Below are positions 1-5,290 of a stretch of DNA of 5,290 nucleotides, piece by piece. The notes below the pieces were generated by a model. That model ran no database searches, was not told the DNA's origin, and worked only from the letters and a program-made list of their open reading frames with translations. A program made the translations under genes and the position numbers. The DNA comes from Thermoprotei archaeon (lineage in GTDB: Archaea; Thermoproteota; Nitrososphaeria; Geothermarchaeales; JDFR-13): positions 1 through 5,290 of the forward strand of contig DQVL01000129.1 in the NCBI GenBank assembly GCA_015661745.1, given 5' to 3'. The stretch's first letter is position 1; each line of letters starts with the position of its first letter.

Positions 1-79
1 ACTCTATAACAAAGGGATGCCTAAATATTTTACTCCATATATCATCTACAGACCTCCTTAGAATATCCGTTAATGACAT
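1..79 (-). CDS. tenA: TenA/thiaminase II family protein, N-terminal fragment (runs off left edge)
   Basis: Only the first 26 codons are visible, from ATG at 79-77 to the window edge. The segment DDIWSKIFRHPFV matches the start of TenA/Thi-4 proteins, where a helix with a 'pIW...i..HPFv' pattern opens the fold. TenA enzymes are cytoplasmic; they hydrolyse aminomethyl-HMP or thiamine and so recover the pyrimidine half of thiamine. The start is supported by an AGGTGA Shine-Dalgarno 7 nt upstream that overlaps the stop codon of ykoE. The gap to ykoE is only 7 nt, so the two are almost surely co-transcribed and probably translationally coupled. The position behind a YkoEDC-type thiamine/pyrimidine transporter agrees with a salvage role. 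The catalytic residues lie outside the window, so activity cannot be judged. A PqqC-like or other Thi-4 superfamily member is the main alternative. Confidence 0.78.
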   Translation of the reverse strand, partial: MSLTDILRRSVDDIWSKIFRHPFVIE

Positions 80-86
80 GGTATAT

Positions 87-92
87 TCACCT
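87..92 (-). promoter_or_regulatory. Shine-Dalgarno of tenA overlapping the ykoE stop
   Basis: On the minus strand the sequence AGGTGA ends in the TGA stop of ykoE and stands 7 nt before the tenA ATG. It matches the archaeal anti-SD core (GAGGTGATC). It decides the tenA start and points to ykoE-tenA translational coupling. Confidence 0.7.
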
Positions 93-611
93 GATTATAG
101 AAGCTACTTTAGCGGCCAATCCACCATATAAGGCTCCACTAGCCATAGCAGCCACTAGCCATAGAGACATGACCGGTGGAGTTGCGATAGCCTCAAACAA
201 TACCGCATCTAAGGCTACAGCCCCTGGACCCGCCAATGCACCTGCTAATGCACCGGTCAATACATCATATCTCCGATATTTGAATATGGCATATACCGCT
301 TCAGATAATGCACCCTGGACTACACCATATATAATATTTGTGAAGCCCCCTAAAGTCGGTATTATCGTCTCTAGTAGAGCCCCTAGAGTCTCCCCTAGGA
401 AGCCGGATAGAGGCTTCTTAATAAGTGTAGCTCCTAATGGTGCACCCATAAACCAGAGTCCATATGATATGAGCCTTGCAAATATTGGTCCACCGATTAT
501 CTTTCCAAATTCGTATATCGACCATGTTATATAGAATATAATACCCATTATAACGGCTACAACACCTAGGTAGGCATAGTCGATAGCTGTATATCTAACT
601 CTATTCATCAT
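87..611 (-). CDS. ykoE: ECF transporter S component, YkoE family (thiamine/pyrimidine-binding membrane protein)
   Basis: This 174-residue integral membrane protein is the substrate-capture subunit of a YkoEDC-type ECF transporter. Family hallmarks are YGLWFMGAPLGATLIKKP (residues 50-67), FLGE (71-74), YGVVQGALSEAVYAIFKYRR (95-114) and a Gly/Ala-rich LAGALAGPG stretch (122-130). Membrane segments fall at about 12-30, 45-63, 86-108, 118-140 and 148-170, and the length fits the family. YkoE of Bacillus is tied to thiamine or hydroxymethylpyrimidine uptake; the substrate here is inferred from family and from the adjacent tenA. Two consecutive ATG codons (611-609 and 608-606) could each start it; neither has an SD. 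It ends in TGA 7 nt before tenA and lies 71 nt downstream of ykoC, the only real gap in the operon. Confidence 0.88.
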   Translation of the reverse strand: MMNRVRYTAIDYAYLGVVAVIMGIIFYITWSIYEFGKIIGGPIFARLISYGLWFMGAPLGATLIKKPLSGFLGETLGALLETIIPTLGGFTNIIYGVVQGALSEAVYAIFKYRRYDVLTGALAGALAGPGAVALDAVLFEAIATPPVMSLWLVAAMASGALYGGLAAKVASIIR

Positions 612-682
612 ATAGATATGATTTTATATGTTGGGGAAATCGGTGTGACTATACATTGTGAAGGACATATATATATTAAATA
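612..682 (-). other. 71-nt gap between ykoC and ykoE with possible internal promoter
   Basis: This is the only sizeable gap in the thiamine operon. On the minus strand it holds an AT run (about 680-665, tttaatatatatat) that could act as a TATA box, with a start near 645-650 and a leader of about 35-40 nt. A second TATA-like element, catataaaat (630-621), sits only about 15 nt before the ykoE ATG, which is too close for a normal archaeal leaderless start. TGTGA occurs twice on the plus strand (644-648 and 657-661, 13 nt apart). No SD precedes ykoE. Whether a separate promoter exists is unproven. Confidence 0.3.
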
Positions 683-1396
683 TTAGGGGTTGAAGATAGC
701 CAATAGATATGGGGTTAGGATCTGGATAATCAATATAGAGACCACTATATAATCATATATAGATAGTTTGAATGGAACCCTACCCCGCCTCCTAAGTTGG
801 AACCCCCTAAGCTCAGCCGCAACACCAGTCCAGTAAGCCCTCTCCATAAAAGTTGATAGTAGGGGGAGTAGAAATGATGTTATGTCACTGGGTGTAGCTA
901 TAAACCTTCTATATCCCCTCTCAACCCTGATACCCTGTATCTCACGGGCTTCCCTCTGGATAAGGGGTAGTAGTCTGAGGGCATAGTATATCGAGAATGA
1001 GATACCCCTTGGGATATATAGGTCGCTCTCAAGATATTTAACGGTTTCATAGGGATCTACAAGGGAGAGGAATATCATCGTCCCCCCTGTTATAGCGGCT
1101 AATCTAAGCCCAATAGTATATAACGCCTCTAAAACACCCTCCCTAATAACTATTGGATCATATATATAGACTATCTCACCAGTATTCGAGACTAGATATG
1201 CATTTATAAATAAACCGATGAAGCCTAGTATAAAGAGGATTAGAAGTATCTTGAACCTGCGCCAACCAAGTATAAAACCTACTATAAAGTTGGGTATAGC
1301 TATTAGGGATAGGGTGGTGACATCCCTATATATAAATGCAAGTATCGTTATAGACAATCCATATATAAATAGTATGGATGGTCTAACCCCATTCAT
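683..1396 (-). CDS. ykoC: ECF transporter T component, YkoC/CbiQ-like transmembrane coupling protein
   Basis: This 237-residue membrane protein would couple the ATPase to the S component. The N-terminal half is strongly hydrophobic, with segments at about 8-23, 28-44, 49-68 and 95-112, and a last one at 214-234. The C-terminal cytoplasmic region carries the two coupling helices of EcfT proteins: REIQGIRVERGYRR (about 151-164) and AAELRGFQLRRR (193-204). The second is the classic 'A.E.RGF' motif that inserts into the ATPase groove. I chose the ATG at 1396-1394, which overlaps the end of ykoD by 14 nt, a typical coupled start. A TTG at 1417 would add 7 residues and lengthen the overlap to 35 nt. 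It ends in TAA. Identification as YkoC rather than generic EcfT/CbiQ rests on its place between YkoD and YkoE. Confidence 0.87.
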   Translation of the reverse strand: MNGVRPSILFIYGLSITILAFIYRDVTTLSLIAIPNFIVGFILGWRRFKILLILFILGFIGLFINAYLVSNTGEIVYIYDPIVIREGVLEALYTIGLRLAAITGGTMIFLSLVDPYETVKYLESDLYIPRGISFSIYYALRLLPLIQREAREIQGIRVERGYRRFIATPSDITSFLLPLLSTFMERAYWTGVAAELRGFQLRRRGRVPFKLSIYDYIVVSILIIQILTPYLLAIFNP

Positions 1397-2798
1397 AGCC
1401 CCCAACCGGATCCTCAAGATATTTCAGTGCATCATCCACATCAACCTCCTCCACACCCGACTCCATGATATAGGCTTTATCACATATATCAAGTAATATT
1501 CTGGGGTCATGGCTAGATATTAATATTGCCCTCCCCCCATCAGCCAAATCCCTAATCTGCTTCACAACCTACATATAAAGGTTTAGATCCAGCCCTGTAG
1601 AGGGTTCATCAAATAATATTATATCTCGGGAGTATATCGATGCAATAATATTCGCTAACAACCTTCTCTGTCCATGGCTAAGCCTAAAAGGAGGTATATC
1701 CATCCGAAGCCTATATAGATCCACTAATCTAGAAGTTATATCTTGAGACGCCCCAGCCTTCTTGATAGCCTCTCGAAGCTCCCTCGAGACACTTCTAAAC
1801 ATGAATAGATTATCGGGTGCCTGGGGAACATAAAATACTTTTCCATCTACATAGATTGACCCATCAAACGGGTTTAAGAAGCCAGCTATAGTCTTTAGAA
1901 GTGTAGATTTTCCTATGCCATTTGGACCAACTATACAGGCTACTTCACCGGCCCTCACCTCGAGTGACACACCTGTCTGGATAGGCTCTCCATATCCAAT
2001 TGATAGATTCTCTAGGATAAGCTTCTTATCCCCAGGTTTAGAGGGGGATCTATCGATACGCTTCTTCAACATTATATCAATATTATAATTTTCTAGGATA
2101 TCGGGATCCTCTACCTCCATCAACTGACTATCTAAGAGATATACTTTATCAACTAGATCAATGAAGTACCTAGCTTTATGATCAACAATTATAACTGTCT
2201 TCTCACCCCTCCAACCCTCTATATACCTCCTTATAGTTGATATACCCCATGGATCCATAGATGCAGTAACCTCATCCAAAAGGATTATCATCGGGTTATG
2301 AGCCAATGCAGAGGCTATTGTAAGCCTCCTCTTCTCACCACCAGATAAATCTTCGACATGGGAATCCCTCTTACTCCATAGATCCATATCTTCAAGGTAT
2401 TCCCTAGCAATTTCATATGCAGCATCACCTTCATACCCTAGATTCTCCAGTGTAAATAGAACCTCATCCAATACCTTAGGCATAGCCAACTGCTTCTCAG
2501 GATCCTGGAGGACTACACCTATATATCTAGGTATATATGTGAATCCATCTGGTGAGATCGGGTCTACACCATCTATCCTTACCTGACCATCTAAATACCC
2601 ATCTAACAAGTTTGTCAAGACACCTGTCAATGCAAGTAATAATGTAGTCTTACCAGATCCTGAAGGCCCCGTAATTAATATCGACTCTCCCTTAGATACT
2701 CTAAACGCTATATCTCTAAGGACTATATCGCCAGCTCTATATCCAGCCTCATTAATTAAAGTATCCAACATATCGTATCCATAACACCATATTATCAT
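1383..2798 (-). CDS. ykoD: Double-ABC ATPase of thiamine-type ECF transporter (YkoD/EcfA-like), interrupted by one in-frame TAG
   Basis: This is the energy subunit, with two fused ABC domains in 471 codons, normal for YkoD. Domain 1 has Walker A GPSGSGKT (44-51), Q-loop Q98, signature LSGGEKRR (151-158), Walker B IILLDE with D-loop SMD (171-182) and H-loop H207. Domain 2 has Walker A GPNGIGKST (291-299), Q-loop Q326, a variant signature LSHGQRR (373-379) and Walker B DIILFDEPSTGLD (392-404). Codon 410 is TAG. The same frame then resumes with VKQIRDLADGGRAILISSHD, carrying the H-loop H430, and continues to a TAG at 1385-1383. Strict translation therefore gives 409 residues lacking the second H-loop, plus a possible 60-residue piece from GTG 1565. 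The intact frame on both sides argues for a recent nonsense change, a sequence error or readthrough. The start is ATG 2798, about 29 nt from a TATA box; ATG 2771 is an alternative. ykoC overlaps its end. Confidence 0.85.
1569..1571 (-). other. In-frame TAG codon inside ykoD
   Basis: Reading on the minus strand, the codons are ctt tat atg TAG gtt gtg aag cag att. The frame is identical on both sides, so this is a nonsense codon and not a frameshift. It falls in the helix just after the D-loop of ABC domain 2, where the family usually has charged or polar residues. AAG, GAG or CAG would each need one base change. TAG also ends ykoD proper, tupA, the E1-like gene and guaA in this window, so it is an ordinary stop here and not a reassigned codon. 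Confidence 0.9.
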
Positions 2799-2808
2799 TG
2801 GAGACCAT

Positions 2809-2816
2809 ATTTTTAT
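2809..2816 (+). promoter_or_regulatory. Candidate TATA box of tupA
   Basis: The T-rich stretch atttttat is centred about 32 nt before the tupA ATG at 2845, giving a predicted start within about 10 nt of the codon. There is no SD before tupA. The stronger-looking tttaaaat at 2824-2831 is too near the ATG (about 18 nt) to serve the plus strand and fits the minus-strand operon better. Confidence 0.35.
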
Positions 2817-2817
2817 C

Positions 2818-2845
2818 TATCAATTTAAAATTAAGATATTTGATA
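2818..2845. repeat. Inverted repeat TATCAA-N16-TTGATA in the divergent promoter
   Basis: Arms 2818-2823 and 2840-2845 are perfect inverted 6-mers separated by 16 bp. They span the ykoD TATA box and touch the tupA start codon. A dimeric regulator bound here could affect either unit. The arms are short and AT-rich, so chance is a real possibility. Confidence 0.3.
2824..2830 (-). promoter_or_regulatory. TATA box of the ykoD-ykoC-ykoE-tenA operon
   Basis: On the minus strand TTTTAAA is centred about 29 nt before the ykoD ATG at 2798. This is the spacing expected for a leaderless or nearly leaderless archaeal transcript. No SD precedes ykoD, which agrees with that reading. Confidence 0.5.
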
Positions 2846-3720
2846 TGAAGCTACGCAACACATTATTTCTCTCTGTAGCCATACTTATCTTGATAGGGTT
2901 TCTAATCCAATATATGTATCCATCTAGAAGTATAACTATAGCGACGACGACATCACTATATGCAACTGGATTCCTAGATTATATACAGGAGAGATATAAC
3001 GAGATAGATCCAAATATAGTAATCAAGATTATACCATTAGGAAGTGGAGCCGCCCTCGAGACAGCAGCAAGGGGCGATGCAGATATAGTCTTTTCCCACG
3101 CACCCAATCTAGAAAAGAAGTATATAGATGATGGAGTCCTCATAGAATGGGGGTTGATAGCATATAACTATTTCATAATAGTCGGTCCATCAGATGACCC
3201 AGCAGGCATATCAAATGCATCAAACGTCATTGAAGCATTTAGAAGGATATATCAAGCGGGTGAATCGGGGGAAGCAATATTTATTAGTAGGGGTGATAGA
3301 AGTGGAACACATGTGAGGGAGCTAATGATATGGGAGAAGGCCGGGTTAGACCCAGAGGGAGAATGGTATATAGAGAGTGGGAGTGGTATGGGTGATACAC
3401 TACTCCTCGCCAACCAATTAAATGCATATACATTATCCGATATAGGTACATACACCATATTAAGTGGGAAGGGTAGGATAGAGGGTTTAGTCAAACTCTT
3501 TGAGGAGGATGATAAACTCCTAAATATATACTCAATATATCTAGTAAGTGGATCGGTGGATCAAGATACCATGAAATTCTATAATTATATAGTTGATAAT
3601 ATATCGGATCTAATTAGAGAATATAATAATCTGGTGGGAGCCGAGATATTCTATCCAGTAGAGTCATATAATGGGGATTTAGAGGCTATGTGGATAAGAT
3701 TCTCAATGGGGGATATATAG
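2845..3720 (+). CDS. tupA: TupA-like tungstate ABC-transporter substrate-binding protein, membrane-anchored
   Basis: This 291-residue protein is an extracytoplasmic oxyanion receptor of the TupA (PBP-like) family. A basic N-terminus (MKLR) is followed by a hydrophobic segment at about 7-24, a signal or anchor; there is no Cys lipobox, so it may stay tethered by this helix. Family motifs come in order: TTTSLY (34-39), PLGSGAALE (64-72), GDADIVFSHAP (77-87), SRGDRSGTH (148-156), GSGMGDTL (178-185) and YTLSDIGTY (195-203). The TTTS and SRGD.SGT blocks line the anion site in TupA proteins and favour tungstate over molybdate. Length is normal and the frame is intact, ending in TAG. No permease or ATPase (tupB/tupC) follows; the next gene is an E1-like enzyme 51 nt on. 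Substrate is inferred from family; molybdate or another oxyanion remains possible. Confidence 0.85.
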   Translation: MKLRNTLFLSVAILILIGFLIQYMYPSRSITIATTTSLYATGFLDYIQERYNEIDPNIVIKIIPLGSGAALETAARGDADIVFSHAPNLEKKYIDDGVLIEWGLIAYNYFIIVGPSDDPAGISNASNVIEAFRRIYQAGESGEAIFISRGDRSGTHVRELMIWEKAGLDPEGEWYIESGSGMGDTLLLANQLNAYTLSDIGTYTILSGKGRIEGLVKLFEEDDKLLNIYSIYLVSGSVDQDTMKFYNYIVDNISDLIREYNNLVGAEIFYPVESYNGDLEAMWIRFSMGDI

Positions 3721-3721
3721 A

Positions 3722-3733
3722 TATAACGTTATA
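3722..3733. promoter_or_regulatory. Perfect 12-bp palindrome with ModE-like core (candidate operator)
   Basis: TATAACGTTATA is perfectly self-complementary and begins 2 nt after the tupA stop. Its core TAACGTTA equals the core I recall for the bacterial molybdate regulator ModE, and a CAT triplet follows at 3734-3736. It overlaps the best TATA-like stretch (ttatacat, 3729-3736) upstream of the E1-like gene. A regulatory role is inferred, not shown; short AT-rich palindromes arise by chance. Confidence 0.35.
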
Positions 3734-3771
3734 CATAGAGTAGACACCAATAATTATATTTGGATAGGATT

Positions 3772-4836
3772 ATGTTAGATTTAGAAATTATAAATAGATT
3801 TTCTAGGCAGATAGTATTGAGAGATATTGGTCTTGAGGGTCAAGAAAGACTTAGAGAGTCAACGGTAGCAATAATTGGTGTAGGAGGGGTAGGATCACCA
3901 GCTGCATTACTACTTGCATCTATGGGTGTAGGCAAGCTTATACTTGTAGATAGAGATATAGTCTCCCTAGCAGATCTACATAGACAGTTTCTCTATAGAG
4001 AAGAGGATATATACCTACCAAAGGTTGAAGCGGCTGAGAAACGGCTTAAGGAGGTTAATAAAGATCTTGAGATTAAGGTATATCCAGAGCCTATATATAA
4101 TGGGAATGTCGACGAGATAGTTGGAGAAGCAGATATCGTATTAGATGGATTAGATAGTATGAAGGCTAGATACATCCTTAATAGAGCTATTGTTAGACAT
4201 AGAAAGCCATATATATTTGCTGGAGCAATCGAGATGTATGGGAACATATCAACTATAATACCCTATGAAACCCCCTGCCTAGAATGCTTCTACCACATCG
4301 AAGATGAAGAGGGCCTCCCTACATGTGCAACAGTCGGTGTACACCCCAGTATAACAAGTTTAACAGCGGCTATAGAGGTTGTGGAAGCCACTAAATATCT
4401 AGTTGGCGGCGAGCCACAGCTCAAGAACAAACTTTTATATATCGATTTAAGGGGGATGGAGATAGATAAAATAGATGTATATAGAGATGAGGAGTGCCCA
4501 GTATGTGGATCTAAGCCTAGAGGCAAACCCAAGGAGGTAAGGCTTGAAGAGATCGAGTTAAGCTGTGCAAGGGATGGATCAGGAATATATTTTGTAAATA
4601 AAGTCTATGGAGAGGTGGATTTAGATCGTGTTAGAGATGATATATTAAGGAGTGGATGGAGTATTAGGAGGGTTAGTAGATACAGTGTTACATGGGATAT
4701 AGACAATGTAAAGGGAGCAACGTTATTGAGGAGTGGGGTATTAATTGGAAGGTCTAAGAGACATAGTGGCGACATACCAAGCTACTTCCTAGAACTCCAT
4801 AGATCATTGACGGAGGAGGCTATTCAAACTCGATAG
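3772..4836 (+). CDS. ThiF/MoeB/UbaA-family E1-like adenylyltransferase with C-terminal extension
   Basis: This 354-residue cytoplasmic enzyme would adenylate the C-terminus of a ubiquitin-like sulfur carrier (MoaD/SAMP/ThiS type) for molybdopterin sulfuration or tRNA thiolation. Counted from ATG 3772: Arg finger R12 in SRQIVLR, nucleotide loop GVGGVGS (36-42), D60, HRQ with R71, K84 and D128. The two CxxC zinc pairs are C169/C172 (CLEC) and C242/C245 (CPVC), and the conserved Cys is C185 in LPTCATVGV. All key residues are present. About 105 residues follow the second zinc pair, opening with an LSCARDG segment (263-269). It resembles a C-terminal domain, often with an 'CGRD' motif, seen after some bacterial and archaeal ThiF/MoeB cores. 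A TTG at 3760 would add 4 residues; neither start has a clear SD. It follows tupA by 51 nt and overlaps guaA tail-to-tail by 17 bp. I cannot tell MoeB from UbaA or ThiF by sequence, so no symbol is given. Confidence 0.85.
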   Translation: MLDLEIINRFSRQIVLRDIGLEGQERLRESTVAIIGVGGVGSPAALLLASMGVGKLILVDRDIVSLADLHRQFLYREEDIYLPKVEAAEKRLKEVNKDLEIKVYPEPIYNGNVDEIVGEADIVLDGLDSMKARYILNRAIVRHRKPYIFAGAIEMYGNISTIIPYETPCLECFYHIEDEEGLPTCATVGVHPSITSLTAAIEVVEATKYLVGGEPQLKNKLLYIDLRGMEIDKIDVYRDEECPVCGSKPRGKPKEVRLEEIELSCARDGSGIYFVNKVYGEVDLDRVRDDILRSGWSIRRVSRYSVTWDIDNVKGATLLRSGVLIGRSKRHSGDIPSYFLELHRSLTEEAIQTR

Positions 4837-5290
4837 TCGAGGGTGGCTTATCACTTAAGTCATATAATACTCTATTAACCCCTTGAACCTCATCCAATAT
4901 CCTCTTAGCCATATTATTTAATATGTCATATGGGATCTCAACATGCCTAGCAGTCATCCCATCAACACTCTCAACAAGTCTAATAACAATTATATATTCA
5001 TAGCTTCTAACATCTCCCTTGACACCTACAGATTTGGCATCCAATATAGCGGCAAACCCCTGCCAAATAGAGTCATATAAACCATGTCTAATAAGCTCCT
5101 CCTCAACGATTCTATCGGCCTCCTTAACAATCCTAAGCTTCTCCCTATCCACTCTACCCACAATCCTAACTAGATATCCAGGCCCTGGAAATGGATGCCT
5201 CATATATACATCTCTAGGTATCCCAAGCTTCTTAGCTACATCTCTAACCTCATCCTTATATAAATATTTAAGTGGTTCAATAAGTTCAAG
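4820..5290 (-). CDS. guaA: GMP synthase (glutamine-hydrolysing), C-terminal part (5' end off right edge)
   Basis: The visible 156 residues are the end of GMP synthase, which aminates XMP to GMP in purine synthesis. The frame is open to the right edge, so the gene starts outside the window. Family blocks in order: LIEPLKYLYKDEVR (visible residues 3-16), RHPFPGPG (31-38), SVGVKGD, DGMTARHVEIPYD and the terminal KPPSTIEFE (148-156). The last segment is the near-invariant 'KPP.TIE.E' end that helps bind XMP and form the dimer. The PP-loop ATP site lies outside. Archaea often split the enzyme into a separate glutaminase (GuaAa) and synthetase (GuaAb); the window cannot show which form this is. It ends in TAG and overlaps the E1-like gene tail-to-tail by 17 bp. 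Confidence 0.95.
   Translation of the reverse strand, partial: LELIEPLKYLYKDEVRDVAKKLGIPRDVYMRHPFPGPGYLVRIVGRVDREKLRIVKEADRIVEEELIRHGLYDSIWQGFAAILDAKSVGVKGDVRSYEYIIVIRLVESVDGMTARHVEIPYDILNNMAKRILDEVQGVNRVLYDLSDKPPSTIEFE

Noticed and set aside
4..57. Strong GGAGGT Shine-Dalgarno (57-52) followed after 6 nt by ATG at 45-43 on the minus strand
   Set aside because: The ATG opens a frame of only 13 codons ending in TAG at 6-4 and is out of frame with the TenA-like sequence, so the SD match is probably coincidental.
73..534. Plus-strand open frame of 153 codons
   Set aside because: It is the antisense shadow of ykoE, with low-complexity Ala/Pro/Thr-rich content and no family pattern.
661..682. 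AT-dinucleotide run as a microsatellite or CRISPR-like repeat
   Set aside because: It is a short AT stretch common in this AT-rich genome; no spaced repeat units are present.
1397..1417. TTG start for ykoC giving 7 extra residues
   Set aside because: The ATG at 1396 is a better codon, gives a short 14-nt overlap with ykoD and still leaves the whole family domain.
1218..1496. Plus-strand open frame across the ykoC-ykoD junction
   Set aside because: Antisense to two recognisable transporter genes, with no homology pattern of its own.
1569..1571. Pyrrolysine or a reassigned TAG code
   Set aside because: TAG is the normal stop of ykoD itself, tupA, the E1-like gene and guaA in this window, and an ECF ATPase is not a known Pyl protein. 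No convincing downstream stem-loop was seen by eye.
1560..1580. Frameshift in ykoD
   Set aside because: The coding frame is the same before and after the stop; only the TAG interrupts it.
3252..3494. Minus-strand open frame inside tupA
   Set aside because: Shadow frame over the conserved SRGDRSGTH and GSGMGDTL blocks of tupA; Ser/Pro-rich without motifs.
3993..4532. Two minus-strand open frames inside the E1-like gene (3993-4247 and 4290-4532)
   Set aside because: Both are antisense to conserved adenylyltransferase sequence and look like composition effects.

Overview
The window looks like chromosomal DNA of a hyperthermophilic crenarchaeon (Thermoprotei). It is AT-rich, uses ATA for Ile and AGA/AGG for Arg very heavily, and has very short intergenic gaps. 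The first genes of transcription units have TATA-like boxes and no Shine-Dalgarno (leaderless style), while at least one downstream operon gene has an SD. The genus cannot be fixed from the sequence alone. I see no mobile element, CRISPR array, tRNA or rRNA.

Left part (1-2798, minus strand): a thiamine-type uptake and salvage operon, read right to left. It comprises a double-ABC ATPase like YkoD (2798-1383), the ECF transmembrane coupling protein YkoC (1396-683), the substrate-binding membrane protein YkoE (611-87), and the first 26 codons of a TenA-type pyrimidine-salvage enzyme (79 to the left edge). Together these would import thiamine or a related pyrimidine (YkoEDC) and process breakdown products inside the cell (TenA). 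The ATPase frame carries one in-frame TAG at 1571-1569. It lies between Walker B/D-loop and the H-loop of the second ABC domain, and the same frame resumes with good homology afterwards. This is the most unusual feature of the window.

Centre (2799-2844): a 46-bp divergent promoter region serving the thiamine operon leftward and a tungsten-related pair rightward.

Right part (2845-4836, plus strand): a TupA-like tungstate-binding protein with an N-terminal membrane anchor, then a ThiF/MoeB/UbaA-family E1-like adenylyltransferase with a C-terminal extension of about 100 residues. A tungstate receptor beside a MoeB-like enzyme suggests a tungstopterin cofactor theme. No TupB/TupC permease or ATPase is present here. 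A perfect 12-bp palindrome with a TAACGTTA core, as in the bacterial ModE operator, lies just after the tupA stop.

Right edge (4820-5290, minus strand): the C-terminal 156 residues of GMP synthase, convergent with and overlapping the E1-like gene by 17 bp. Apart from the TAG codon and the candidate operators, the region is ordinary metabolic chromosome. I do not see a new multi-gene system.
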